Assembly: GCA_030673355.1 (NCBI GenBank)
Contig: DAOVJF010000194.1
Span: 1-5,745, forward strand
Reading direction: 5' to 3'
DNA from: Planctomycetota bacterium
Lineage (GTDB): Bacteria; JAJVIF01; JAPKYR01
Length of the DNA: 5,745 bases
The notes under the pieces are model-generated. The model was not told where the DNA came from and did no database searches. It saw nothing but the letters and a program-made list of their open reading frames with translations. This document shows positions 5,481 to 5,745 of the stretch, piece after piece; the first letter of the stretch is position 1; each line of letters starts with the position of its first letter. A program made the position numbers and the translations under genes.

Positions 5481-5745
5481 CTAACTATGCTTCCGTTTTT
5501 CCTTGTCGGCATGCGGGTTGATAATCTCAACACTTCCGCCCGCAGCTTCGACTTTCTCCCTGGCGACTTTACTTACAGCATGTACCGCTATCGACAACGG
5601 CCTGACCATCTCGCCGCGGCCGAGTAGTTTCACAAGTGCTCCACGCTCGGTAATAAACCCCTTTTCCCTTAACAGCGCGGGACTGATCCTGGTTCCTTCC
5701 GGAAGCTCAAGCGCCGAAAGCTGGTCAAGGTTTACGGGCACATAC
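5481..5745 (-). CDS. rplO: 50S ribosomal protein L15, 5' end cut off by the window edge
   Basis: L15 is a large-subunit protein that binds 23S rRNA and joins late in 50S assembly. Only the C-terminal part is present: the frame is open from the right edge to TAG at 5481, giving at least 88 residues counting the partial codon. The visible sequence YVPVNLDQLS, then ISPALLREKGFITERGALVK, then LGRGEMVRPLSIAVHAVSK and EKVEAAGGSVEIINP follows the L15 C-terminal pattern (VNLDRL..., LLRE+G, VK+LG.GE, KAHAFS, EAAGG). The apparent GTG near 5741 is an internal valine of the VPVNLDQL segment, not a start. The tail PHADKEKRKHS is basic and slightly extended. The gene is immediately upstream of secY, as usual in the spc operon. 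Confidence 0.95.
   Translation of the reverse strand, partial: YVPVNLDQLSALELPEGTRISPALLREKGFITERGALVKLLGRGEMVRPLSIAVHAVSKVAREKVEAAGGSVEIINPHADKEKRKHS

Noticed and set aside
1..5745. Mobile element, CRISPR array, tRNA, rRNA, riboswitch or novel system
   Set aside because: The window is almost fully filled by ten conserved housekeeping genes in standard order. I saw no spaced direct repeats, terminal inverted repeats, RNA-gene cores or gaps large enough for such an element.

Overview
This is a bacterial chromosome segment carrying the end of the spc ribosomal-protein operon and almost all of the alpha operon. Every gene lies on the minus strand, so the cluster reads from the right edge to the left edge. 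In transcription order the genes are rplO (5' part outside the window), secY, adk, infA, rpmJ, rpsM, rpsK, rpsD, rpoA and rplQ (3' part outside the window). No gene that I can support is encoded on the plus strand; open frames there are shadows of the minus-strand genes.

Region by region: the C-terminal part of ribosomal protein L15 occupies the right edge. SecY follows, with a choice of two TTG starts and a short palindrome over the upstream one. A 95-bp gap, the longest in the window under either secY start except possibly the rplO-secY gap, separates secY from adk; it holds a good sigma70-like promoter candidate and a small hairpin. From adk onward the genes are tightly packed, with gaps of 2 to 36 bp, and adk-infA is the closest pair. 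The 37-residue rpmJ lies between infA and rpsM. No stretch over 300 bp lacks a gene.

Functionally the cluster joins ribosome assembly (L15, L36, S13, S11, S4, L17), initiation (IF1), transcription (RNA polymerase alpha), protein export (SecY) and adenylate balance (Adk). This is the usual growth-linked grouping. The methionine aminopeptidase gene (map), often found between adk and infA, is absent here.

Organism: clearly a bacterium, with base composition judged by eye to be near balanced. S4 and L36 keep their zinc-binding cysteines, Adk has a four-cysteine LID, and L17 contains an SRPTDQR segment. These features occur in several phyla, so I cannot name a taxon; a poorly sampled lineage is possible but unproven. 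RNA polymerase alpha has an N-terminal extension of about 20 residues and a very basic C-terminal tail. I found no mobile element, CRISPR array, tRNA, rRNA or defence gene, and no evidence of a new biological system. The points worth checking are start sites, the internal promoter and the alpha-subunit ends.
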